Source of the DNA: Ferrovibrio sp046297595
Lineage (GTDB): Bacteria > Pseudomonadota > Alphaproteobacteria > Ferrovibrionales > Ferrovibrionaceae
Assembly: GCF_046297595.1 (NCBI RefSeq)
Contig: NZ_JBKBHT010000004.1
Coordinates: forward strand, 186,001-250,000
Length of the DNA stretch: 64,000 nt
Direction: 5' to 3'
The position numbers and the translations under genes were made by a program. The notes under the pieces were generated by a model. It did no database searches. It was not told where the DNA came from and worked only from the letters and a program-made list of their open reading frames with translations. Shown here piece by piece: positions 57,248 to 64,000 of this stretch. The stretch's first letter is position 1. Each line of letters starts with the position of its first letter.

Positions 57248-59383
57248 ATGAAAATCCGTCAACTCCCCGCCGTGATCGGCGGGGCTGCAGTGCTGTCTGC
57301 TGTTTTTCCCGCGGTTGCCCAAGAACCGACAACCCAGTTGCCGGCCATTACGGTTTCCGCCGAGAAGCCATCCGAGGAAACGCAGGAGGGCCTCGGCCTC
57401 ACCGTGCCAGCCAGCACCGGCAGCCGTCTCGGTCTGACGCCGATGGAAACGCCGGCCAGTGTGGAAATCATACCTGGCGACGCGATCCGTGAACGCGGTG
57501 CCTTGTCGGTGAACGATGCCGCATCGCGGGCCGTGGGTTTCAGTTCGGCGGCTTCGCCCGGCAATGGCGGTACCGCATTGTCGGCGCGCGGCTTCAGCGG
57601 CCACAGTTCGGTCGTGCAGCTTTATGACGGCACCCAATTTGCCGTGGGCGCCGGCACGGTCACTTTTCCCTTCGACTCCTGGACGCTGGATCGTATCGAG
57701 GTCCTGCATGGCCCCGCCTCGGTGATGTATGGCGCCGGCGCGGTTGGTGGCGCCGTGAATGTGATTCCTAAGTCACCGAACCGGACGCGTTTCGAGCATG
57801 AAGCGGCACTCGCCTTTGGCGCTGACATGACCTGGCATGCCGCAGCCGGGAGTGGCGGCCCGATCAGCGATAAGTTGTCGTACCGGGCCGATATTTCAAG
57901 ACGTGAGTCTGATGGCTGGATCGACCGCGGCGAGTCCGAAAGCCTGGCTCTGTCGCTGGCGCTTCGCGCCGATATCTCTGACAGCTTCGCCGTCACTCTG
58001 CGCAACGACTACGGAAATCAAGAGCCGATGCGGTATTTCGGAACGCCGCTTGTGAATGGCGTTCTGGACGAATCGCTGCGCAAGAAGAATTACAATGCGC
58101 GCGACAGCGTGATCTCATATCGCGACAACTGGACCCAGTTGAAGATGGAGTGGGAAGCAACCGACGCGCTGAAGCTCGCCAATACCAGCTATATGCTGGT
58201 TTCCGACCGGCACTGGCGCAACATTGAGGACTACACCTACAACACCGCCACCGGACGGATCGACCGGGCCGATTACTTGGAAATCCTGCATGCCCAGGAA
58301 CAATACGGCAATCGCACGGATGTCAGTCTCGACAACAGCCTGTTCGGCCTGCGCAACCGGACGGCGGTCGGGGTCGATGTGAGTCGGATCGATTTCCGAC
58401 ATACCAACAATTCGCCTTATGGCGGGTCGTCATCGGTCGATCCATACAGCTTCGATCCGGGAGTGTTCAGCAGTCCGGACGTCACCAAGCCGAAATATGA
58501 CACCGATACGACGCAGTATGCCCTCTATGCCGAGGATCGGATCGATCTGACCGACCGCTGGTCGGTGATCGGCGGCCTGCGGTACGACAATGTTCACATG
58601 ACGCGCGAAGACCTGATCACGCCATCCAGCGGTTTCAGCAAGACTTTCGCCAATGTCACATGGCGGGTCGGCACGGTTTACGACCTGACCGAGACCGTCG
58701 CAGTCTATGGCCAGTATGCCACGGCGGTCGATCCCGTCGGCGGGATCATCACGCTGCCGGTCTCCAGCCGTGCCTTCACGCTGGCGACGGCGGAGCAGAC
58801 GGAAATCGGCGTGAAGCAGTCGGTCCTGAACGGGCGCGGCGAATGGACCCTGGCCGGATACCATATCGTCAAGCACGATCTGCTGTCGCGCGATCCCGCA
58901 AACCCGAGCGTCACGCAGCAGGTGGGGCAGCAATCCTCGCAGGGCGTGGAACTGGCATTCGCTTTCGATGTGCTGGAAAATTTGCGGCTTGAGGCCAATG
59001 CCAGCCTGCTGGATGCCCGCTTCGACGATTTCAGGGAAAGCTCCGGCGGTGTCGCCGTCTCGCGTACCGGCAATACGCCACCGAATGTGCCGGAGCAACT
59101 GGCCAATCTCTGGCTCACCTGGGGCTTTGCACCCGAGTGGAAGGCACTGGGCGGTCTGCGTTATGTGGGCGAAACATACAGCAACAACGCCAACACCCAG
59201 AAGCGGCCGGCCTATGCCGTAGTCGATCTGGGTATCGCCTGGGCGCCGGTGGAGCGGGCCAGCATTGCCTTGCAGGTCTTCAATCTCCTTGATGAGGTCT
59301 ATGCCACGAATGCTTATGGCGGCGACCAGTGGCTGCTCGGTCGACCGCGCACGTTGATGGTCTCGACCAGCATCAAATTCTGA
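57248..59383 (+). CDS. TonB-dependent outer-membrane receptor
   Basis: A 711-residue receptor. A signal peptide (about 24 residues ending AVAQ) is followed by a TonB-box-like stretch (LPAITVSA). The plug domain (about 60-180) has VEIIPGDAIRERGA, LSARGFSG and LDRIEVLHGPASVMYG. The 22-strand barrel ends in phenylalanine (SIKF). The overall pattern is that of siderophore receptors rather than BtuB. The ATG at 57248 is chosen because it opens the signal peptide. It overlaps the PepSY gene and lies behind both a B12 riboswitch and a Zur-like site, so its ligand may be a metal complex. Confidence 0.9.
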   Translation: MKIRQLPAVIGGAAVLSAVFPAVAQEPTTQLPAITVSAEKPSEETQEGLGLTVPASTGSRLGLTPMETPASVEIIPGDAIRERGALSVNDAASRAVGFSSAASPGNGGTALSARGFSGHSSVVQLYDGTQFAVGAGTVTFPFDSWTLDRIEVLHGPASVMYGAGAVGGAVNVIPKSPNRTRFEHEAALAFGADMTWHAAAGSGGPISDKLSYRADISRRESDGWIDRGESESLALSLALRADISDSFAVTLRNDYGNQEPMRYFGTPLVNGVLDESLRKKNYNARDSVISYRDNWTQLKMEWEATDALKLANTSYMLVSDRHWRNIEDYTYNTATGRIDRADYLEILHAQEQYGNRTDVSLDNSLFGLRNRTAVGVDVSRIDFRHTNNSPYGGSSSVDPYSFDPGVFSSPDVTKPKYDTDTTQYALYAEDRIDLTDRWSVIGGLRYDNVHMTREDLITPSSGFSKTFANVTWRVGTVYDLTETVAVYGQYATAVDPVGGIITLPVSSRAFTLATAEQTEIGVKQSVLNGRGEWTLAGYHIVKHDLLSRDPANPSVTQQVGQQSSQGVELAFAFDVLENLRLEANASLLDARFDDFRESSGGVAVSRTGNTPPNVPEQLANLWLTWGFAPEWKALGGLRYVGETYSNNANTQKRPAYAVVDLGIAWAPVERASIALQVFNLLDEVYATNAYGGDQWLLGRPRTLMVSTSIKF

Positions 59384-60834
59384 TGCGTAGGTTGACCCGT
59401 CAGTTCCAGCGGTGGCTGTATCTCAGCCACCGCTGGCTCGGCATAGGCAGCTGCATCCTCTTCGCCGCCTGGTTCGCTTCCGGCGTGGTGATGATGTACG
59501 TCCAGTTCCCCTCGCTGAGCGATATCGAGCGCCGCCGGCTTCTGCCGGCCATCGATTTCGACAGGCTGCATGTTTCGCCGGCCGAGGCGCTGGCTGCAGC
59601 GGGGCAGTCAACATATCCGCGGCATCTGCGTATCGAGATGCTCGGCGCCGAACCGGTCTATCGGATCGCCGATTGGGATGGCAGCCGTCATACCGTGTCT
59701 GCGCTGAACGGAAATCGCATCGAGGGCGTTTCCGCCGATATGGCTCTGTCCGCGATCCGGCAGACGGAAGGAAAAGCCAACCTGATCGGCAAGGTGGATC
59801 GCGACCAGTGGTCGGTAACGGCCAGGTATGATCCATTGCGGCCATTCCATCTGATTGCCCTGAGTGATGCAGCCGGAACGATTGTCTATGTTTCCGCGCG
59901 CAGCGGGGAGATCGCGCTCGACACGACACGGATCGAAAGGTTCTGGAACTGGCTGGGCGCCATTCCGCACTGGATCTATTTCACGCCATTGCGCGCCGAT
60001 GCGCCACTCTGGCGCGATGTTGTGCTGTGGCTGTCCGGGCCCGCCATCGTGGTGGCAGTCAGTGGCATCTGGATCGGCATACAGCGCCTGCGCCTGCGGC
60101 GTCGATATGCACGGAATGCCATCACGCCGTATCGCGGCTGGATGCAATGGCATCATCTTTCCGGCTTGATCGGCTGCCTGTTTCTGCTGGCGTGGATATT
60201 CAGCGGCTGGCTTTCGATGAATCCGAACCAGTGGTTCAGTCAGTCGCCGCCGGCAAAAACCGCTTTGCAGGATTACGCAGGATACGCCTTGCCGCATTTC
60301 CCCCTGCAGGCCGACACGCACGGCAAGGAAGTTTCCGAATTGCGCCTTGTTTGGCTGGCCGGACAGCCGCTCGCCATCAGGTATGACAGGGAAGGATTTC
60401 TGCTGTCCGCCGATCAGGCGTTATCGTCCGAGCAGATATTTGCCGCCGCCCGCAAACTGATGCCCGCCGCGCCCATGGCGCTGGCGCAACAACTCGACGA
60501 AGAGGACGCCTACTGGTATTCCCATCATCACCGGCGGGAATTGCCCGTGTTACGCATCGGTTTCGATGATGAACGCCAGACCTGGTTTCACATCGATCCG
60601 CGGACAGGCGATATCCTGGGGCAGAGCAGCGAAACCCGAAGGTTGTACCGATGGCTGTTCAACGGCCTGCACAGTTTCGATTTTGCATTCCTGCTGCGCT
60701 GGCGGCCGGCATGGGATGTGTTGCTGGTGACGATGTCAGTCATCGGCCTGATCGCGTCGCTGAGCGGCATTGTCATAGGCTGGCGGCGGCTGCGGCGGAA
60801 AGCGGCGCGGTCCTTCCCGCCGGCGAAGCGGTGA
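59383..60834 (+). CDS. PepSY-associated membrane protein
   Basis: A 483-residue inner-membrane protein with four principal hydrophobic segments and PepSY-type periplasmic regions. The N-terminus LYLSHRWLGIGSCILFAAWFASG (from about residue 12) and the C-terminal FNGLHSFDFAFLLRWRPAWD with a following helix are typical of the PepSY_TM family. Members beside TonB receptors are thought to reduce or process imported metal-siderophore complexes. The ATG overlaps the receptor stop (TGATG), so the pair is coupled. Confidence 0.85.
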   Translation: MRRLTRQFQRWLYLSHRWLGIGSCILFAAWFASGVVMMYVQFPSLSDIERRRLLPAIDFDRLHVSPAEALAAAGQSTYPRHLRIEMLGAEPVYRIADWDGSRHTVSALNGNRIEGVSADMALSAIRQTEGKANLIGKVDRDQWSVTARYDPLRPFHLIALSDAAGTIVYVSARSGEIALDTTRIERFWNWLGAIPHWIYFTPLRADAPLWRDVVLWLSGPAIVVAVSGIWIGIQRLRLRRRYARNAITPYRGWMQWHHLSGLIGCLFLLAWIFSGWLSMNPNQWFSQSPPAKTALQDYAGYALPHFPLQADTHGKEVSELRLVWLAGQPLAIRYDREGFLLSADQALSSEQIFAAARKLMPAAPMALAQQLDEEDAYWYSHHHRRELPVLRIGFDDERQTWFHIDPRTGDILGQSSETRRLYRWLFNGLHSFDFAFLLRWRPAWDVLLVTMSVIGLIASLSGIVIGWRRLRRKAARSFPPAKR

Positions 60835-60846
60835 ACCGGATCGCGG

Positions 60847-61413
60847 CTAGCGGTTCACGCGCAGCAGGAAGGCATCCGGAATCTGTTCCGGGCATTCGGT
60901 GAAATGCGGCTCGAAGATCGCCGAGAAACCCTGCTTGGCGCGGGTGTCGAGGCACCATTTCTTGCCGTCGGTGCCTCGCAGCGACAGGCCGCCGCCCTTG
61001 ATGTCCCACAATTGCGGCAGCTGTTCGAGCATCGCCGTGTTCAAGGCGCAGGCCGACACCACCAGCAGCTGGCTGCGCGGTTCCATGGCCAGGCAATAGG
61101 CCGGATTGGCGGCGAAGAAGACCTGGTAGCCGCCCGGCTGCAGCGGCCGGCTGATGAAAAAGCCCTGGCTCTGGTTGTCGATGTTGAATTCGCAGGGCGA
61201 GAGCAGGGCGGCCGCGCGGATCCGCTTGGGATCGTTGTTCACCAGCTGGGCGGTGAAGCACTGGTTGTTGGCGGTGCTGGCCACGATGGCGAAGCGTTTG
61301 AGGGCCGGAACATCGCGGGGCAGGAACTCATTAACCGCCCCCTGGGCAACGGCCCTGTCGGAGGCAGCCAGGATGGCCAGCAGCGCTGCACATAAAAAGA
61401 GAATTGCCCGCAT
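60847..61413 (-). CDS. Secreted protein of unknown function
   Basis: A 188-residue protein with a clear signal peptide (cleavage near RAVAQ at residue 24) and six cysteines in the mature part. The GLSLRGTDGKKWCLDT and PAYCLAMEP segments vaguely resemble beta-trefoil or ricin-type lectin repeats (Cys-Leu followed by polar residues), but no family can be named. It is convergent with the PepSY gene (12-nt gap), and its promoter region faces the mraZ region. Confidence 0.65.
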   Translation of the reverse strand: MRAILFLCAALLAILAASDRAVAQGAVNEFLPRDVPALKRFAIVASTANNQCFTAQLVNNDPKRIRAAALLSPCEFNIDNQSQGFFISRPLQPGGYQVFFAANPAYCLAMEPRSQLLVVSACALNTAMLEQLPQLWDIKGGGLSLRGTDGKKWCLDTRAKQGFSAIFEPHFTECPEQIPDAFLLRVNR

Positions 61414-61718
61414 TTATGCTTTCTTTGGGTTGTGTGGCCGCAATCGAGCGATCATTGCCTGCCGGTGGCTCCCTGCATCGATGTGTAAACGGAGCGGCGA
61501 CGGGAGACAAGAAAAGATCGAGCGAATATTAAGTGAACATAAGTGGTATTTAATAGGATCGAACTCAGTGCAAGTGTCCGTGATCATTGGCAGGAATCGC
61601 CATTGCAAACCGTTAAAATCCATTGACGCCCATGTAGGCCCATGTTATCCCATCTTGTCCCAGGCTATGGCCACCCAAGGGGGGTGTACGGCCGGGGAGG
61701 GAGCATGGGGGCGGCTGA
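61414..61718. other. Intergenic region before mraZ
   Basis: These 305 nt separate the divergent secreted-protein gene and mraZ. The first 200 nt contain an AT-rich patch (61525-61560) but no recognised element or gene. The mraZ promoter and MraZ boxes occupy 61623-61662. Confidence 0.7.
61623..61662. promoter_or_regulatory. mraZ promoter overlapped by four MraZ boxes
   Basis: Four NCCCA units (61628, 61638, 61648, 61658) are spaced exactly 10 bp apart, which is TGGGN plus 5-nt spacers on the minus strand, the known MraZ recognition pattern. A -35 TTGACG (61623-61628) and -10 TATCCC (61646-61651) with a 17-bp spacer lie inside the array. MraZ binding would therefore occlude the promoter. Confidence 0.75.
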
Positions 61719-62174
61719 GTGGAATTCTTCCTCTCAACCTTTCGGAACCGGATTGACGCGAAGGGACGAGTGTCCGTTCCGGCGCCGTATCGTGCCCTGT
61801 TGTCCCGCAAGCAGCCCGAAGGCGGCCTGATCCTCGGCCCCGATATCACCGCGCCGGCCCTGGTGGCTGGCGGCCGTGACTATCTCGACGGCGTCAATCG
61901 CCGCATCGATGAACTGCCGGACCTGCATCCCGAACGCGAAATGCTGATCGATGGCCTGCTGCCGTTCCTCAGCGAACTGAATCTCGACCAGGAAGGCCGC
62001 ATCCAGCTTGGGCCGCAATTCCTGGATCACGCCGGCCTGGCCGCGCCGGGCGAAGCGGTGTTCGTCGGTCGCCGCCATTCCTTCCAGATCTGGGAACCCA
62101 AGGCCTGGGATGCCCGCGCCGCCGAGGCGCGCGCCAAGGCCGCCGCCTATTTGCGCGGGGAGGGCAAGTCGTGA
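61719..62174 (+). CDS. mraZ: Division/cell-wall cluster regulator MraZ
   Basis: A 151-residue AbrB-like DNA-binding protein with two MraZ half-domains. FLSTFRNRIDAKGRVSVPAPYR opens the first and NLDQEGRIQLGPQF the second. It represses its own dcw operon through the repeats just upstream. The GTG start at 61719 is chosen from the conserved N-terminus; the nearby ATG at 61705 is out of frame. The rsmH start overlaps its stop (GTGA). Confidence 0.95.
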   Translation: MEFFLSTFRNRIDAKGRVSVPAPYRALLSRKQPEGGLILGPDITAPALVAGGRDYLDGVNRRIDELPDLHPEREMLIDGLLPFLSELNLDQEGRIQLGPQFLDHAGLAAPGEAVFVGRRHSFQIWEPKAWDARAAEARAKAAAYLRGEGKS

Positions 62175-63190
62175 GTGCGGCGGATCGCTCCCGCACCGCC
62201 ACGACAACCGGCCACGAAAAAGCCGCAAGCACAGCGCATCTTTCGGTGATGTGTGCGGAAGTGGTCTCGGCGCTCAATCCTCGTGCCGGCGACCTGGTGG
62301 TGGACGGTACGTTCGGTGCGGGTGGTTACAGTTCAGCCCTGTTGGCGGCGGCGGAGTGCCAGGTGATCGGCATCGACCGCGATCCGCGCGTCCGCGTCCA
62401 TGCCGACCGGCTCAGCGCACAATACCCTGACCGTTTCCGTCTGCTGGAAGGCTGTTTCGGCGACATGGCCGATCTGCTTGCTGGCATCGGCGTGACGACC
62501 GTGGATGGCGTGGCGCTGGATATCGGCGTGTCGTCCATGCAGCTCGACCAGGCCGAGCGCGGTTTCTCCTTCCAGCAGGATGGTCCGCTCGACATGCGCA
62601 TGGGCGCCACGGGCGAGACGGCCGCCGATATCGTGAACGGTCGCGACGAAGCCGAACTGGCCGATATCATCTTCCTCTACGGTGAGGAGCGTCGTGCCCG
62701 CGCCGTGGCGCGCGCTATTGTCGCCGCCCGCGCCGAGGCCCCGATCACCCGCACGCGCCAGTTGGCCGAGATCGTGGCCCGCGTGGTGCGTGCCGTGCCC
62801 GGCATCCATCCGGCCACCCGCACATTCCAGGCGTTGCGCATCGTGGTGAATGATGAACTGGGCGAGCTGAGACGCGGTCTGGTGGCGGCGGAGACGCTGC
62901 TGAAGCCCGAAGGCCGCCTGGCCGTGGTGTCGTTCCATTCGCTGGAAGACCGCGTGGTGAAGCGTTTCCTCGACCGCCGCAGCGGCAAGCAGGCCGGTGC
63001 ATCCCGCCATCTGCCCCAGGCGGCCACCGAGGCGCGGGCGCCATCCTTCACGCCGCTGCACAAGGGTGCGCTGGCCGCCGGCGAAGCCGAGATCGCGGGC
63101 AATCCGCGCGCCCGTTCAGCCAAGCTGCGTGCCGCCAAACGCACGGCGGCACCGGTCTGGCCTGACGACGACATGCGGGAGGCAGCATGA
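62171..63190 (+). CDS. rsmH: 16S rRNA C1402 N4-methyltransferase RsmH
   Basis: A 339-residue SAM-dependent methyltransferase (also MraW) that modifies cytidine 1402 in the ribosomal decoding centre. Motif I is VVDGTFGAGGYS near residue 42 and the family motif DIGVSSMQLDQAERGFSF is present. The C-terminus has the characteristic VVSFHSLEDRVVKRFL. It starts with GTG inside the mraZ stop and overlaps ftsL by 4 nt, in the usual dcw order. Confidence 0.96.
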   Translation: MSAADRSRTATTTGHEKAASTAHLSVMCAEVVSALNPRAGDLVVDGTFGAGGYSSALLAAAECQVIGIDRDPRVRVHADRLSAQYPDRFRLLEGCFGDMADLLAGIGVTTVDGVALDIGVSSMQLDQAERGFSFQQDGPLDMRMGATGETAADIVNGRDEAELADIIFLYGEERRARAVARAIVAARAEAPITRTRQLAEIVARVVRAVPGIHPATRTFQALRIVVNDELGELRRGLVAAETLLKPEGRLAVVSFHSLEDRVVKRFLDRRSGKQAGASRHLPQAATEARAPSFTPLHKGALAAGEAEIAGNPRARSAKLRAAKRTAAPVWPDDDMREAA

Positions 63191-63693
63191 GTCGCGGCCT
63201 TTCGCTGATCGCCCTGCTGCTGCTCGCCGTTGTGTCCTTCGGCCTCTACCAGCTGTCTTACGAGGTGCAGCGGCTGGAAGAAGAACTGATCGAGATGAAT
63301 CGCGCACTCAGCCAGGAGCGCGAGACCATCGGTGTGCTGCAGGCCGAATGGAGTTATCTCAGCCGGCCGGAATACCTGCAGGACAAGGCCCAGCGCCTGC
63401 TGGAGATGCGTCCTGCCACGGCGCGCGACATCATCGCCATCGATGCTTTGCCCTGGCGTCAGGATCGCGGCCAAGAGCGGGGCCAGCCGATGGCCGTGGC
63501 GCCCGGCACCTCGCCGGCTCAGCCGGTTGCAGCCATTCCTGCGCCGGCGCCGGCTGGTCCTTCGATGCAGGTCGCCGCCAAGCCTGAGGCAGCGCCGGCT
63601 GCCGCCGCGCCAGTCGCGAATTTCGATGCCGAGGTGGCGGCCGTGCTGGGCGCGATGCAGCGTCCGGCCAATGACAAGCGGAGGGCCCAGTAA
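63187..63693 (+). CDS. ftsL: Cell-division protein FtsL
   Basis: A 168-residue bitopic membrane protein of the divisome. A single transmembrane helix lies at about residues 5-23 and a coiled coil at about 24-70 (YEVQRLEEELIEMNRALSQE). A Pro/Ala-rich C-terminal tail is longer than in E. coli FtsL. It would recruit FtsW and FtsI with FtsB. The identification rests on topology and dcw position, because FtsL sequence is weakly conserved. Confidence 0.9.
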   Translation: MSRGLSLIALLLLAVVSFGLYQLSYEVQRLEEELIEMNRALSQERETIGVLQAEWSYLSRPEYLQDKAQRLLEMRPATARDIIAIDALPWRQDRGQERGQPMAVAPGTSPAQPVAAIPAPAPAGPSMQVAAKPEAAPAAAAPVANFDAEVAAVLGAMQRPANDKRRAQ

Positions 63694-64000
63694 TGGCGCT
63701 GTTCCGCCGCCAGCCGAAAGCGAAACCGCCCTGCACGCCGGCCGACATCCCCGGCAATCCGGGTCTTGTGCGCCTGGAAGGTGCCGCCAAGCAGGCGCTG
63801 GAGGCCAGCCGCGGGCGCCTGGTGATCGGTATCGGGCTGTTTTCGTTGGCCTTCATCGTGCTGGCTGGCCGTCTGGTGGAACTCACCGTGCTGCGCGGTG
63901 CGAACGAGCCGGTGGTGGCGCGCGGGATCAATCCGGAACTGATCGCCAAGACCGCGCTGATGGAGCGCCAGCCCATCGTCGATCGCAACGGCAATATCCT
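63693..64000 (+). CDS. ftsI: FtsI/PBP3 peptidoglycan transpeptidase, partial
   Basis: Septal class B penicillin-binding protein, cut by the right edge after about 102 residues. A cytoplasmic tail and one membrane helix (about residues 40-62, GIGLFSLAFIVLAGRLVEL) are visible, then the beginning of the dimerisation domain (ERQPIVDRNGNI). The catalytic part lies outside the window. The ATG overlaps the ftsL stop (TAATG). Confidence 0.92.
   Translation, partial: MALFRRQPKAKPPCTPADIPGNPGLVRLEGAAKQALEASRGRLVIGIGLFSLAFIVLAGRLVELTVLRGANEPVVARGINPELIAKTALMERQPIVDRNGNI

Overview
The window looks like chromosomal DNA of a free-living, high-G+C alphaproteobacterium, most plausibly of the Rhodospirillales or a neighbouring order. 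The evidence is the phoR-pstSCAB-phoU-phoB order, a methionine synthase split into two overlapping genes, a full periplasmic Sox thiosulfate cluster, many ATGA/GTGA start-stop overlaps, and a dcw cluster that begins mraZ-rsmH-ftsL-ftsI. No insertion sequence, prophage, CRISPR array, tRNA or rRNA was seen. Genus is not determinable by eye.

Layout. 1-4422 (minus): branched-chain amino acid ABC transporter livG-livF-livK-livH-livM, with livM running off the left edge. 4568-10670: an EamA exporter, helicase hrpB, a receiver-domain protein that lacks its phosphoacceptor Asp, and a membrane-anchored spermidine-synthase-like protein. 10680-18263 (minus): soxS-like, soxX, Y, Z, A, B, C, D, a DsrE-like gene and a soxW-like gene, which together should oxidise thiosulfate to sulfate through the SoxYZ carrier. 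18330-20918: a secreted alpha/beta hydrolase, a TerC protein and hutG. 20945-28693: the phosphate-starvation locus with tandem Pho boxes before pstS. 28770-36526: an mlaC-like gene, then a methionine operon made of an ArsR-methyltransferase fusion, metF, split metH and a GNAT gene, followed by a methyltransferase. 36530-43862: two SDRs, a BASS-like carrier, an ArsR/CDF metal pair, two TerC-family genes, exoD and a lipid kinase. 43898-55505: TetR/aidB-like acyl-CoA dehydrogenase, a beta-barrel candidate with a broken or non-AUG start, a small kinase, an AlkD-like protein, an ICMT-type methyltransferase, 5-oxoprolinase with a MarR-type regulator, and an EamA exporter. 55512-60834: an amidase, RNase P RNA, a cobalamin riboswitch, a 30-bp Zur-like palindrome, a TonB-dependent receptor and a PepSY membrane protein. 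60847-64000: a secreted hypothetical and the start of the division/cell-wall cluster, with MraZ boxes.

The most unusual signal is a pair of leader elements, 40163-40212 and 41149-41199, placed about 35 nt before the start codons of two consecutive TerC-family genes. They share an identical 11-nt internal-loop strand and a nearly identical 6-nt opposite strand. Both flanking helices are kept although their sequences differ, that is, they covary. This looks like a structured cis-regulatory RNA, possibly a metal-sensing riboswitch. It does not show the conserved yybP-ykoY (Mn2+) residues that I know.

Other points of interest are stacked control of the TonB receptor (B12 riboswitch plus a Zur-like site), a terminator embedded in a convergent coding sequence, an ArsR-type operator in front of the methionine operon, and several strong inverted repeats beside TetR, MarR and ArsR genes.
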